Positions 1 to 7,796 of a DNA stretch of 64,000 nt are shown piece after piece. This DNA comes from SB11 sp965249955. GTDB taxonomy: Bacteria > Bacteroidota > Bacteroidia > UBA8524. The notes beneath the pieces were generated by a model. The model saw nothing but the letters and a program-made list of their open reading frames with translations. It ran no database searches and was not told where the DNA came from. The position numbers were made by a program, and so were the translations under genes. The DNA lies in assembly GCA_965249955.1 (NCBI GenBank), contig OZ252261.1, positions 3,286,001 through 3,350,000 on the forward strand, written 5' to 3'. How positions within the stretch are numbered: the stretch's first letter is position 1; each line of letters begins with the position of its first letter.

Positions 1-951
1 CTCACCGCGTTTTATCTCGTTTTTATCAATAACAGATGCTGTGCAACCGCAAGTTGTATTTACACTGCGTATTAGCAATTTCTTTTTACCTGTATTGGTA
101 ATAGTATATTGAAAATCAATAGAATCACCTTTTAGTATTTTTCCTAAGTACAGCATTTGTGCATCCACTTGTATTTTGGGTGCTTTTTCAAGTTGCCTTT
201 TACTCATTTTCGGAAATTGTTCTCTTACATGAATTTGAGCATATATAGGTATATTACTTGTATAAGGCGAATCGTTAGTGTTTAGGTAAAACACATAATT
301 TTTCTCGCCCCATTTTTGGGCTGCCTTAGTATGAAACTTGGCTTTTATTATAGTTTCTTCTTTGGGTTTAATGCGCAAGTAGGGTACTTCAAAGTTTATA
401 TATTCAGGTACATTCATTACACTACTAATGTATACGTCTCTGTCGCTTTGGTTAAATAGTTTAAATTCTGACGAGTCAATTTCGCCCATAAAGCTTTCAC
501 CAAACACCAAAAAGTTATTATCTATGCGCAAACGTCCAAACTCAAGTGGATATTTCTCAGTAATATCAAACGGGCGAGGTATAACACTACCTCTAAAAGT
601 TAGTGTCATTGATGAAGGTATACCGTTGGTACGTGCATATACCACTTTTTCAAAAGGGCCACCCAAATTAGTAGGGTCGAAAATGGCTTTTATATAACCT
701 TCGCCCCCCGGTGGAATTGAATCTTTAGACCATTCGGGTTGTGTGCAACCGCAACTGGGCTTAACTTCGGTTAAAACCAAAGGTTGGTCGCCCATATTTT
801 TTACTTTATATATGGTTTCCACAGTACCATCCAACTCATTAATTTCGCCAAAATCATGGTCGTATTTCAAAAATAATGCTTTGGGTTGTGCCAGTAGTGT
901 GGGTAGTGTAAATGTGGCTATAACAGCACTTAATATTAACTTCTTCATCAT
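1..951 (-). CDS. DUF1573 domain protein, 3' end outside window
   Basis: The reading frame is open for 317 codons from an ATG pair at 949-951 and 946-948 to the window edge, so the stop lies outside. Residues 1-21 form a signal peptide ending in LLAQ. Two copies of the DUF1573 / immunoglobulin-like unit are visible, each with the Cys-Gly-Cys-Thr signature (CGCTQPEW near residue 67 and CGCTASV near residue 305), which is typical of secreted or periplasmic Bacteroidota proteins of unknown function. It is transcribed divergently from ruvB, sharing the 952-1043 gap. Family membership is secure from the repeated CGCT motifs; the biochemical role is unknown. Confidence 0.85.
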   Translation of the reverse strand, partial: MMKKLILSAVIATFTLPTLLAQPKALFLKYDHDFGEINELDGTVETIYKVKNMGDQPLVLTEVKPSCGCTQPEWSKDSIPPGGEGYIKAIFDPTNLGGPFEKVVYARTNGIPSSMTLTFRGSVIPRPFDITEKYPLEFGRLRIDNNFLVFGESFMGEIDSSEFKLFNQSDRDVYISSVMNVPEYINFEVPYLRIKPKEETIIKAKFHTKAAQKWGEKNYVFYLNTNDSPYTSNIPIYAQIHVREQFPKMSKRQLEKAPKIQVDAQMLYLGKILKGDSIDFQYTITNTGKKKLLIRSVNTTCGCTASVIDKNEIKRGE

Positions 952-1007
952 AATCAGTATACTCTCTTGCAAATATTGTTCCCCTAATTGGTTTAAGAAA
1001 GATGTTT

Positions 1008-1039
1008 TTTGCGCAAATACCGTTGCTTTGCTAACTTTG
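1008..1039 (+). promoter_or_regulatory. Bacteroidota-type promoter for ruvB
   Basis: TTTG at 1008-1011 and TAACTTTG (matching TAnnTTTG) at 1032-1039 are 20 bases apart, which matches the known Bacteroidota housekeeping sigma consensus. Transcription would begin a few bases after 1039, at or beside the GTG start codon at 1044. Confidence 0.6.
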
Positions 1040-1043
1040 AAAA

Positions 1044-2072
1044 GTGCGAAACGATTTTCTAAACCCCGAAGACGAGGAGTATTCTCCTGCCGAGAAAGAT
1101 ATAGAGAAAGTATTGCGCCCCAAAGCTTTTGATGATTTTGCGGGGCAAGATAAGATACTGGAGAACCTTATAATATTTGTAAAAGCAGCCCTTTTGCGGG
1201 GCGAGGCTTTAGACCATGTATTGCTGCACGGCCCTCCGGGGTTGGGTAAAACTACCCTTTCGTACATTATTGCTAACGAGCTTAATGCAGGAATAAAAGT
1301 AACATCAGGGCCTGTGTTGGAGAAACCCGGTGATTTAGCAGGTTTGCTTACCAATTTGGAAGAAGGGGATGTGCTTTTTATTGATGAAATACACCGCCTT
1401 AGTCCTGTTGTTGAAGAGTACCTATACTCGGCAATGGAGGATTATAAGATTGATATAATGCTGGAGAGTGGCCCCAATGCCCGCACGGTGCAAATAACTT
1501 TAAATCCGTTTACATTGGTGGGTGCAACCACACGGTCGGGCTTGTTGACTGCACCACTTAGGGCAAGGTTTGGTATTACTGCCCGATTGGAGTATTACGA
1601 CTCGAAATTGCTTACTTCTATTTTAATTCGTTCAGCCGAAATATTAAAAACAAGTATAGTAAAAGAAGCCGCGTTTGAAATTGCCCGCCGTAGCCGAGGT
1701 ACGCCCCGTATAGCCAACGCTTTGCTGCGCCGTACTCGCGATTTTGCCCAAATAAAAGGCGATGGAACTATAACGCTTGATATTGCACAAATGGCTTTGC
1801 TTGCGCTAAATGTTGATAGCAATGGTTTGGACGAGATGGACAACCGCATACTAAGCACCATTATTGAGAAATTTAAAGGTGGCCCCGTAGGGCTAACCAC
1901 TATTGCCACAGCAGTAGGAGAGGAGGCCGGCACGATAGAAGAAGTATACGAACCTTTTTTGATACAAGAAGGCTACCTGCAACGCACACCACGCGGGCGT
2001 GAGGCAACTGAAAAGGCTTACCACCACCTAAAAAAGATACCCCACATGGGCGGCAAGAATACACTTTTGTAA
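1044..2072 (+). CDS. ruvB: Holliday junction branch migration helicase RuvB
   Basis: RuvB is the hexameric AAA+ motor that drives branch migration of Holliday junctions with RuvA. At 342 residues it has normal family length. Walker A GPPGLGKT is at 63-70, Walker B DEIH at 114-117, sensor 1 ATTR at 161-164, followed by the arginine-rich lid (RGTPRIANALLRR) and a C-terminal winged helix. The start is GTG: an in-frame TGA stop lies at 1038-1040, the codon in between is AAA, and no in-frame ATG occurs until well inside the AAA+ core. RuvA and RuvC are not in the window. The promoter places the transcript start almost on the GTG, so the mRNA may be leaderless. Confidence 0.96.
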   Translation: MRNDFLNPEDEEYSPAEKDIEKVLRPKAFDDFAGQDKILENLIIFVKAALLRGEALDHVLLHGPPGLGKTTLSYIIANELNAGIKVTSGPVLEKPGDLAGLLTNLEEGDVLFIDEIHRLSPVVEEYLYSAMEDYKIDIMLESGPNARTVQITLNPFTLVGATTRSGLLTAPLRARFGITARLEYYDSKLLTSILIRSAEILKTSIVKEAAFEIARRSRGTPRIANALLRRTRDFAQIKGDGTITLDIAQMALLALNVDSNGLDEMDNRILSTIIEKFKGGPVGLTTIATAVGEEAGTIEEVYEPFLIQEGYLQRTPRGREATEKAYHHLKKIPHMGGKNTLL

Positions 2073-2088
2073 TGTGAGTAGTTCTCCA

Positions 2089-2158
2089 GTCATGCTGAAC
2101 TTGTTTCAGCATCTCACTTTTCATTAATGGTTATTGGACAATGAGATGCCGACCTGCG
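2089..2158. repeat. paired-hairpin repeat, right half truncated
   Basis: A GTCATGCTGA...TCAGCATCTCA hairpin is followed after about 30 bases by GAGATGCCGACCTGCG, the left half of a second hairpin whose right arm is missing. The missing part is replaced by the next repeat. Related copies occur at 28476-28556, 50260-50351, 50390-50420, 50747-50779 and 50818-50850. Confidence 0.75.
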
Positions 2159-2169
2159 TTAATCGCCCA

Positions 2170-2264
2170 ACAGGTTAAAACCTGCCGCTATTTATACTCT
2201 AACGGGTTTACCGAAAGGTATGAGTTGAATTGGTTTTAAACCGATGAATATTTTACGAAGCGGA
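2170..2264. repeat. dispersed repeat related to the 6.6-8.6 kb repeats
   Basis: Starts ACAGGTTAAAACCTGCCGCT and continues with ATTGGTTTTAAACCGATG and a GCGG end; the same order of blocks occurs at 6619-6745 and 7580-7758. The rest of the gap to 2430 holds a short CCCCCTCGCTGAGGGGG inverted repeat near 2372-2388 and nothing coding that I can support. Confidence 0.6.
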
Positions 2265-2432
2265 CGCTTCTTTATTTTCGGCACGAGCGGATGCTCGAGC
2301 CAGCTTCTCATTGCAATTATTTTTGACTTTAAGATTTACAGATTGATAAGTTAATCAATCAAATTGCAATTTCCCCCTCGCTGAGGGGGCTGGGGAAGGA
2401 AAATCACCATTGCACAATCTAAAAAAGTAAAC

Positions 2433-2440
2433 TAAGTTTG
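2433..2440 (+). promoter_or_regulatory. candidate -7 element of pbpC
   Basis: TAAGTTTG matches TAnnTTTG. The expected upstream element is only partly kept (ATTG at 2409-2412, 20 bases away). It would place the transcript start near 2446, just before the TTG codon at 2453, which supports the long form of PbpC. Confidence 0.4.
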
Positions 2441-2452
2441 GGCAAATAGTCG

Positions 2453-4816
2453 TTGTATCAGTATTTAGCCGTGCCACTTAAAATTACCATACCCGTAAAA
2501 CTAAAAAATGCAGCACGTTGGGTGTGGCAAAAACGTTGGATTAGGCGCGCCATCTATTGTGTAGCAGGTGTTTTTTTTGTTTTCTTTATTCTAAATATAT
2601 TATTTCCCCTACGGGTAGAAACTGATTACTCGCAGATAGTAACTGCTGATGATGGTACGGTGCTTAGTGCCTACCTAAACAGTGATGATAAATGGCGTTT
2701 GTATACCGAGTTGGACGAAATAACGCCCGAGCTTTCAAAAGCCATTATTTATAAAGAAGATAAATACTTTTATTATCACTTTGGGGTAAACCCTGCTGCA
2801 ATGTTGCGGGCATTGTATAATAATGTAACAACGGGCAAGCGCACATCGGGCGCATCAACCATTACCATGCAGGTGGCGCGTTTGCTGTACCCTGCCGAAA
2901 GAACCTATCTAAACAAAATAATAGAAACCTTTAGGGCTTTTCAGTTAGAATGGAAATACAGCAAAAACGAGATTTTGCAACTGTACCTCAACCTAGTACC
3001 CTATGGTAGCAATATAGAAGGAGTAAAATCGGCCACCTTACTTTATTTAGGTAAAATGCCTACTCAACTCAGCTTGGCTGAAATTACTGCACTTTCTATT
3101 ATTCCTAATCGCCCCATTAGTTTAGCATTGGGCAAAAACAATTTTCTGATAGAAAAAGAACGCAACAAATGGCTTGAGCGCTTTAAAACCGAAGGTGTGT
3201 TTGATGCAAAATTGGTTGAAGATGCCTTTTTAGAACCCTTTAATGCACAACGACGGTCGGCACCTGCTTATGCACCGCACCTTTCTCGCCGATTGACGGG
3301 GCAGATAGCACAACAACCTATTATAAAAACCGCTTTGCAGTTTAATAAACAACAAGAGGTAGAAGCCATTACCCAAAACTATATACAACGGCTTAGAAAT
3401 ATAGGCATACATAATGCTGCCGTTTTGGTGGTAGATAATGCAAACCGTAAGGTAATTTGCTATGTTGGTTCGGCTGATTTTAATAATCCTGTTGATGGCG
3501 GGCAGGTGGATGGGGTAGTGGCAGTTCGCTCACCGGGGAGTGCACTAAAACCCTTTTTGTATGCAAAGGCTTTTGAAATGGGATTCGCTACCCCCAAAAC
3601 CATGATAAACGATGTGCCGCTTAGTATAGCAGGGTATGAGCCCGAAAACTACGACGAGAAATTTCATGGTAAAATAACCCTTGAAAGTGCTTTGGCACTA
3701 TCGCTAAATATACCTGCGGTGAAATTGCTTGACCAAGTAGGGGTGGATGTTTTTACTAAAGAAATGGTGAAAGCTAACTTTGCTAGTGTAAAGCGACAAA
3801 AAAGAAACCTTGGCTTATCACTAATACTGGGCGGATGCGGGGTAACGCTTGAAGAAATGGCCGCGCTATACAGTGCCTTTGCCAACTATGGCAGCTACTC
3901 GCCCATAAACTATTTGGCAAGCGATAGCATAGCCCTAAAAATACCCATAATAGCGCCCGAAGCTGCTTTTTTGGTTACCAATACACTAACCCAAATTACC
4001 CGACCTGATTTACCCAATAACTTTCAAAGTAGCCCCCATTTGCCCAAAATAGCATGGAAAACAGGTACAAGCTATGGCCGCCGCGATGCTTGGAGTATTG
4101 GCTATAACCGCCGCTATACGGTGGCAGTTTGGGTAGGCAATTTTGCAGGTACGGGTGTGCCCGAACTTTCGGGGGCTGAGGTGGCTACGCCTTTGTTGTT
4201 CGATATTTTTAATAAGATAGATTACAACTCATCGCAACATTGGTATAGCCCGCCCAAAAAGCTAGATATACGCTATGTGTGTAGCCGCACAGGCGATTTG
4301 CCTGCACAATATTGTACTGATTTGGTGGAGGATTATTATATCACAGGCATATCGCGCTCGGTGGTGTGCAACCACAAAAAAATGGTGGCTGCTGATTCAA
4401 GCATTAGCTACTGTACCTCCTGCCAACCTTCCAATGGCTATATACGCAAACTGTACGATAATATTGAACCTGAGTTGGTAGCCTATTATGAGGCTAATAA
4501 AATTAGTTATCCTAAAATACCACCGCACAACCCGCAATGCCTGCGTGTGTTTAAAGAAAATGCACCACAAATAACCTCTCCTGCTGATGGTACTGAGTTT
4601 TTGATTGAAACCGCCGACCCGCAAAAGGTGATGCTAAGTGCTGCCACGCCTACCGATGTAAAGTTTGTATATTGGTATATAAACGATAAGTTTTTTATGA
4701 AAACAACTGCACAGCAACCCGTGTTTTTCCAGCCAACGGTGGGCAAAACAAAAATATCGTGCGCTGATGATAAAGGCCGCAACAGCGATGTGTATATTAG
4801 GGTAGAGGCTTATTAA
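2453..4816 (+). CDS. pbpC: penicillin-binding protein 1C
   Basis: Bifunctional peptidoglycan glycosyltransferase/transpeptidase of the PBP1C type, 787 residues. A membrane anchor lies at about 33-53. The GT51 domain shows EDKYFYYHFG at 102-111 (catalytic Glu102) and GASTITMQ at 133-140. The transpeptidase domain carries the three penicillin-binding motifs: SALK at 363-366, SLN at 417-419 and KTGTS at 536-540. A Cys-containing linker and a C-terminal PBP1C domain (about 690-787) follow. The start is TTG at 2453, with an in-frame TAG six bases upstream; the only other early choice is GTG at 2471 (residue 7). No alpha-2-macroglobulin gene, a frequent partner of pbpC, is adjacent. Confidence 0.93.
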   Translation: MYQYLAVPLKITIPVKLKNAARWVWQKRWIRRAIYCVAGVFFVFFILNILFPLRVETDYSQIVTADDGTVLSAYLNSDDKWRLYTELDEITPELSKAIIYKEDKYFYYHFGVNPAAMLRALYNNVTTGKRTSGASTITMQVARLLYPAERTYLNKIIETFRAFQLEWKYSKNEILQLYLNLVPYGSNIEGVKSATLLYLGKMPTQLSLAEITALSIIPNRPISLALGKNNFLIEKERNKWLERFKTEGVFDAKLVEDAFLEPFNAQRRSAPAYAPHLSRRLTGQIAQQPIIKTALQFNKQQEVEAITQNYIQRLRNIGIHNAAVLVVDNANRKVICYVGSADFNNPVDGGQVDGVVAVRSPGSALKPFLYAKAFEMGFATPKTMINDVPLSIAGYEPENYDEKFHGKITLESALALSLNIPAVKLLDQVGVDVFTKEMVKANFASVKRQKRNLGLSLILGGCGVTLEEMAALYSAFANYGSYSPINYLASDSIALKIPIIAPEAAFLVTNTLTQITRPDLPNNFQSSPHLPKIAWKTGTSYGRRDAWSIGYNRRYTVAVWVGNFAGTGVPELSGAEVATPLLFDIFNKIDYNSSQHWYSPPKKLDIRYVCSRTGDLPAQYCTDLVEDYYITGISRSVVCNHKKMVAADSSISYCTSCQPSNGYIRKLYDNIEPELVAYYEANKISYPKIPPHNPQCLRVFKENAPQITSPADGTEFLIETADPQKVMLSAATPTDVKFVYWYINDKFFMKTTAQQPVFFQPTVGKTKISCADDKGRNSDVYIRVEAY

Positions 4817-4865
4817 TTTTAACGTGAGTTTTGGATAAGATCTCTAAAAGTGGGTGCGGTTGGCA

Positions 4866-4951
4866 GTCATTCCCATTTAAAATGGGAATCTGTGTGTATG
4901 GGTGATAAGAGATATTGTCTACGCGCTGATTCCCTCTTTCAAGGGAATGAC
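4866..4951. repeat. paired hairpin repeat, GTCATTCCC type
   Basis: Two hairpins in tandem, GTCATTCCCATTT..AAATGGGAATC and GATTCCCTC..AAGGGAATGAC, with inverted outer ends GTCATTCCC/GGGAATGAC. It lies between the convergent pbpC and queG genes. It has the architecture of the other paired hairpins in the window but different stem sequence. Confidence 0.65.
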
Positions 4952-5013
4952 GTTCCCGCCGCACTAAATATTCAACTGTTAGTTTGACCTTTTTTAGGCA
5001 GTACTAAGTTTAT

Positions 5014-5934
5014 TTAATCTTTCAAAAAATCTAAGTTGCGTTTTAGTCCTTTATAGCCTGTACGTTTTACGGGGCTGTTTTTAAACAATTTTTTAAAAAC
5101 GTCTTCGGTTATTTCGTGCCACTGGCGGGCATCCATAGTCATCAGTTCAGGGTCGGGTTCAAATTCAGGCTCATTGTGTGGTTGGCTAAACCTATTCCAA
5201 GGGCAAACCTGTTGGCATATATCGCAGCCAAAAGCCCAATTGTCCATTTTGCCTTTAAACTCCTGTGGTATTTCGTCTTTTAGTTCTATGGTGAGGTAGC
5301 TAATGCACTTGCTGCCATCAACCCAATAGGGGGTAATTGCATCTGTGGGGCAGGCATCAATGCACGCTGTACACGTGCCGCAATAATCTTTTATGGGTGG
5401 GTCGGGTTCAAGTTCAAGGTCAATAATCAGTTCGCCCAAAAAAAAGTAACTGCCCTGTTGTTTGTTAATTAATAGGGTGTGTTTACCCGTCCAGCCTAAA
5501 CCGCTCTTTTTCGCCCAAGCACGTTCCATCACAGGGGCACTATCAACAAATGCACGGCCGTTTACTTCGCCAATGGTATCGTTTATATAGTGCAGCAATT
5601 GCTTTAGTTTATCTTTTACCACAAAGTGATAATCAGTATTGTATGCATACTTACTAATTTTAGGTGAATCCTTATCCTGCTGTTGTTGTGAGGTATAATA
5701 GTTATACAGAAAAGATATTACTGTTTTGGCACCATCGACAAGTTTAGTAGGGTCAAGGCGTTTATCAAAATGGTTTTCCATGTAGCCCATTTTGCCGTGC
5801 ATACCTTGTTGCAGCCACTTTTCTAGTCGGGGAGCTTCCTCTTCCAAAAAGCCTGCTTTGCTAACACCGCAGAAGCTAAAGCCCAATCGGCGGGCTTCTT
5901 CTTTAATCAAACGGGTGTGCAGGGTTTTGTTCAT
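5014..5934 (-). CDS. queG: epoxyqueuosine reductase QueG
   Basis: Cobalamin- and 4Fe-4S-dependent reductase that converts epoxyqueuosine to queuosine in tRNA, the last step of queuosine synthesis. The 306-residue protein has the conserved FVDSAPVMERAWA segment (catalytic Asp131) and two ferredoxin-type clusters: CGTCTACIDACP at 185-196 and GCDICQQVCPWN at 236-247. It lacks the C-terminal HEAT-like region of the longer E. coli form, as is usual for short Bacteroidota versions. The first seven codons and 14 upstream bases are duplicated at 6385-6419, showing that its original upstream DNA was displaced. Confidence 0.95.
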   Translation of the reverse strand: MNKTLHTRLIKEEARRLGFSFCGVSKAGFLEEEAPRLEKWLQQGMHGKMGYMENHFDKRLDPTKLVDGAKTVISFLYNYYTSQQQQDKDSPKISKYAYNTDYHFVVKDKLKQLLHYINDTIGEVNGRAFVDSAPVMERAWAKKSGLGWTGKHTLLINKQQGSYFFLGELIIDLELEPDPPIKDYCGTCTACIDACPTDAITPYWVDGSKCISYLTIELKDEIPQEFKGKMDNWAFGCDICQQVCPWNRFSQPHNEPEFEPDPELMTMDARQWHEITEDVFKKLFKNSPVKRTGYKGLKRNLDFLKD

Positions 5935-5948
5935 TGCCCAAAAATACT
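5914..5948. repeat. 35-bp direct repeat, copy at the queG start
   Basis: Covers the first seven codons of queG plus 14 upstream bases. An identical copy is at 6385-6419. The 436 bases between the two copies hold the 125-residue gene. Confidence 0.9.
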
Positions 5949-5988
5949 AACAAGTAGTAACACTTGCTGTTACTATGTTACTACTATT
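5947..5988. repeat. GTTACTA/TAGTAAC palindrome 1
   Basis: Perfect 9-base arms GTAGTAACA (5954-5962) and TGTTACTAC (5976-5984). It overlaps the last codons of the 125-residue gene. Confidence 0.7.
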
Positions 5989-6350
5989 TGGCTTAAGTCT
6001 CCTCCATCAAAACCAATAGTAATAGCTTTAGCCTTGTTTAAAAAAGATGTTTTTGCTGGAGGTGAAATTAAATATTCTTTAAGCCATCGGCTGATTTGTT
6101 CCTCAACTTCATTCCATTTTTTACTAGATAATTCTGGAGGTAGGTATAAGTATTTTTTATTGGGTATATAATCATCGTTACATGCCCAGTCATCATTTTC
6201 GAGGTCGTACTCATTTGAGCCTGATAAATAAACAACATATCCATTCTCACCTTCAAATATTCCAAAATTGAATGCTATTATAGAATCGGGTATTAGCTCT
6301 TTGTTAATTTCTACTAACCAGTCAGTAAAAGTGTTGTTAATATTATCCAT
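5973..6350 (-). CDS. unknown 125-residue acidic protein, possible immunity-type gene
   Basis: Small cytoplasmic protein without signal peptide or membrane segment. I do not recognise a named family with certainty. The central part has a motif GSNEYDLENDDWAC followed by YIPNKKYLYL, rich in acidic and aromatic residues as in many small immunity proteins. The last codons run into palindrome 1, so the C-terminus may have been created on insertion. The gene and its flank are bracketed by the 35-bp direct repeats, and it shares orientation with the two Imm7-like genes upstream. Being a real gene is likely from composition and length; the immunity role is inferred from neighbours only. Confidence 0.6.
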   Translation of the reverse strand: MDNINNTFTDWLVEINKELIPDSIIAFNFGIFEGENGYVVYLSGSNEYDLENDDWACNDDYIPNKKYLYLPPELSSKKWNEVEEQISRWLKEYLISPPAKTSFLNKAKAITIGFDGGDLSQIVVT

Positions 6351-6384
6351 TTATTAAGTATTAAGATAATTTCAATATATAGAA

Positions 6385-6419
6385 GGTGTGCAGGGTTTTG
6401 TTCATTGCCCAAAAATACT
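6385..6419. repeat. 35-bp direct repeat, second copy
   Basis: Identical to 5914-5948, carrying a copy of the queG start region without the rest of the gene. It marks the outer edge of the inserted block. Confidence 0.9.
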
Positions 6420-6440
6420 GTTACTATTGGTTTAATATTT

Positions 6441-6551
6441 AACTCACCCTAAAAAAATGAAATATGTATGTGTACACAACATTTCCCCTCTCTAATTATA
6501 GAGAGGAGCGATTGTCTGCAATTTGACCGTTTAAAGTTTCAGGGGTGAGTT
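6441..6551. repeat. 111-bp element with terminal inverted repeats, copy 1
   Basis: Bounded by AACTCACCC and GGGTGAGTT. The centre is a palindrome, CCTCTCTAATTATAGAGAGG. A second element of exactly the same length, in the opposite orientation, is at 53019-53129. No coding capacity, so MITE-like if mobile. Confidence 0.7.
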
Positions 6552-6554
6552 TAA

Positions 6555-6613
6555 CATACTAACAAGTAGTAACATAGTAACACTATTAACACCCTGTTAC
6601 TATGTTAGTATTA
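6555..6613. repeat. GTTACTA/TAGTAAC palindrome 2
   Basis: Perfect 13-base arms TAACATAGTAACA (6570-6582) and TGTTACTATGTTA (6595-6607), nested inside outer arms TACTAAC/GTTAGTA. Confidence 0.75.
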
Positions 6614-6618
6614 CTTCG

Positions 6619-6745
6619 ACAGGTTAAAACCTGCCGCTATTAATACCCTATCGGGGTTATGAGTATGGTATGAATAGTATTGGTTTTCAATCCGATGTAA
6701 GTTTTTTCATGCAAAGGGTTAAAGTCATTTAGTTGGTGAGTTAAC
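6619..6745. repeat. composite repeat, copy 1
   Basis: Begins ACAGGTTAAAACCTGCCGCT and includes ATTGGTTTTCAATCCGATG and a TTTTTTCATGCAAAGGGTT block. It adjoins palindrome 2 on the left and reaches almost to the stop codon of the next gene at 6768. Confidence 0.7.
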
Positions 6746-6767
6746 GGCTATCTGAGAATATAATACA

Positions 6768-7106
6768 TTACTCATTTACAGCAATACTGTCAAATCTACC
6801 ATCAACTAATCTGTAAACCTGTGGTTCGTGAAGTTTTTCATAATAACAATATAATATACCTATTGCACCAAAAGAATTTTGACTGATAAACGTATAAAAA
6901 TTGCGAATATTTTGCTCCATACTTACGTGAGTCTCAAGTGCAATACTAATTACATATGTGCCGTTTAAAAATTTCCCATAAATAATATTTGAAAGCCCTG
7001 CTCTATCTAACTCTTCTAATAAAAAACCTCTTTTACTTGTAGTGCTTTCTTCGAATAACTGTGGGTTGATAAATGGTTCTATGATAATCCAGCCAAATAA
7101 ATTCAT
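6768..7106 (-). CDS. Imm7-like protein (112 residues)
   Basis: Small cytoplasmic protein starting MNLFGWIIIEP. The N-terminal Gly-Trp, a middle strand NGTYVISIA, the helix-strand segment FYTFISQNSFGAIGILYCY, and the C-terminal VYRLVDGRF resemble the immunity protein 7 family of polymorphic toxin systems. The 129-residue gene 16 bases upstream has the same plan, so the two are likely diverged paralogues in one transcript. No cognate toxin gene lies nearby. The family call rests on recalled pattern, not on a search. Confidence 0.5.
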   Translation of the reverse strand: MNLFGWIIIEPFINPQLFEESTTSKRGFLLEELDRAGLSNIIYGKFLNGTYVISIALETHVSMEQNIRNFYTFISQNSFGAIGILYCYYEKLHEPQVYRLVDGRFDSIAVNE

Positions 7107-7122
7107 GTTTACTAAAAATATT

Positions 7123-7512
7123 TTATATTTCTTCAGAGTTGAGGATCAATGGTTTTAATGGACTTATTCTGTAGTCTTCTGAAAGGATTAATCGCCCATT
7201 TTTAAGTGAAACAATTTTAAATTTGTTTAAAGCACTATTAAACTTATTATCACCTAATACGTATAATTCTCCAACAGATGCTAAATTATATTTTCCTAAT
7301 AAAAGAAAGAAATTAATGTAGTTTTCATAGTCAACCAAATAATTGTTAGTATTAATAGTAACAGAGATTAGATAACTTGTTTCCATTTTTTTAATATTAA
7401 TAAAGTTTTTATTAAACTCTTCCAAATATTGAAATAGATTCTTTTCAGTAACACTACTTTTTAGAGTGTTTTTTCTAGGTACACAAAACCAACCATAGAT
7501 TTCCATATTCAA
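7123..7512 (-). CDS. Imm7-like protein (129 residues)
   Basis: Begins MNMEIYGWFCVPR and has a middle segment SYLISVTINTNN, a helix and strand INFFLLLGKYNLASVGELYV, and a C-terminal LKNGRLILSEDYRISPLKP. The last part matches the hydrophilic Gly-Arg-Leu plus SPxxP ending that I associate with Imm7. First gene of a pair with the 112-residue protein (16-base gap). Bounded upstream by palindrome 3. Function as a toxin antidote is inference. Confidence 0.5.
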   Translation of the reverse strand: MNMEIYGWFCVPRKNTLKSSVTEKNLFQYLEEFNKNFINIKKMETSYLISVTINTNNYLVDYENYINFFLLLGKYNLASVGELYVLGDNKFNSALNKFKIVSLKNGRLILSEDYRISPLKPLILNSEEI

Positions 7513-7529
7513 TTATACAAATAAGTATT

Positions 7530-7576
7530 ACCACTATTAGCAACATAGTTATACTCTGCCACTATGTTAGTATTAC
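7530..7576. repeat. GTTACTA/TAGTAAC-type palindrome 3
   Basis: Arms AACATAGT (7542-7549) and ACTATGTT (7561-7568), followed by the same TAGTATTACTTCG block as palindrome 2. Left end of composite repeat copy 2. Confidence 0.65.
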
Positions 7577-7579
7577 TTC

Positions 7580-7758
7580 GACAGGTTAAAACCTGCCGCT
7601 ATTAATACCCTACCGGGATTACGGTGTAAATAATATTGGTTTTCAACCCGATGTAAGGTTTTTCACGCAAAGCGGGTAAGCTAGACTTTTACGTTTACGT
7701 ATATCTTTATATTATTAGTACTAGAATTGATTAAGTCGCTATGTCCGGAAGCGAACAG
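7580..7758. repeat. composite repeat, copy 2
   Basis: Shares its first part (ACAGGTTAAAACCTGCCGCT to the TTTTTCACGCAAAG block) with copy 1 and its last part (TATATTATT..TAAG.CGCTAT.TCCG.AAGCGAACA) with copy 3. Together with palindromes 3 and 4 it makes a unit of about 246 bases. Confidence 0.75.
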
Positions 7759-7787
7759 TGCTAACACCTAATAGTGTTAGCACTGTT
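7754..7787. repeat. palindrome 4, perfect 14-base arms
   Basis: AACAGTGCTAACAC (7754-7767) and GTGTTAGCACTGTT (7774-7787) around a six-base loop, just after the stop codon of the acetyltransferase on the minus strand. It could also serve as that gene's terminator. Confidence 0.8.
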
Positions 7788-7796
7788 AGTATATAA

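Noticed and set aside
428..1132. Plus-strand open frames at 428-697 and 743-1132
   Set aside because: They lie opposite the DUF1573 gene and the start of ruvB, both clearly coding by motif; composition is not protein-like.
2089..2450. tRNA or small RNA gene after ruvB
   Set aside because: The hairpins are explained by the repeat families; no cloverleaf or CCA-type end can be drawn.
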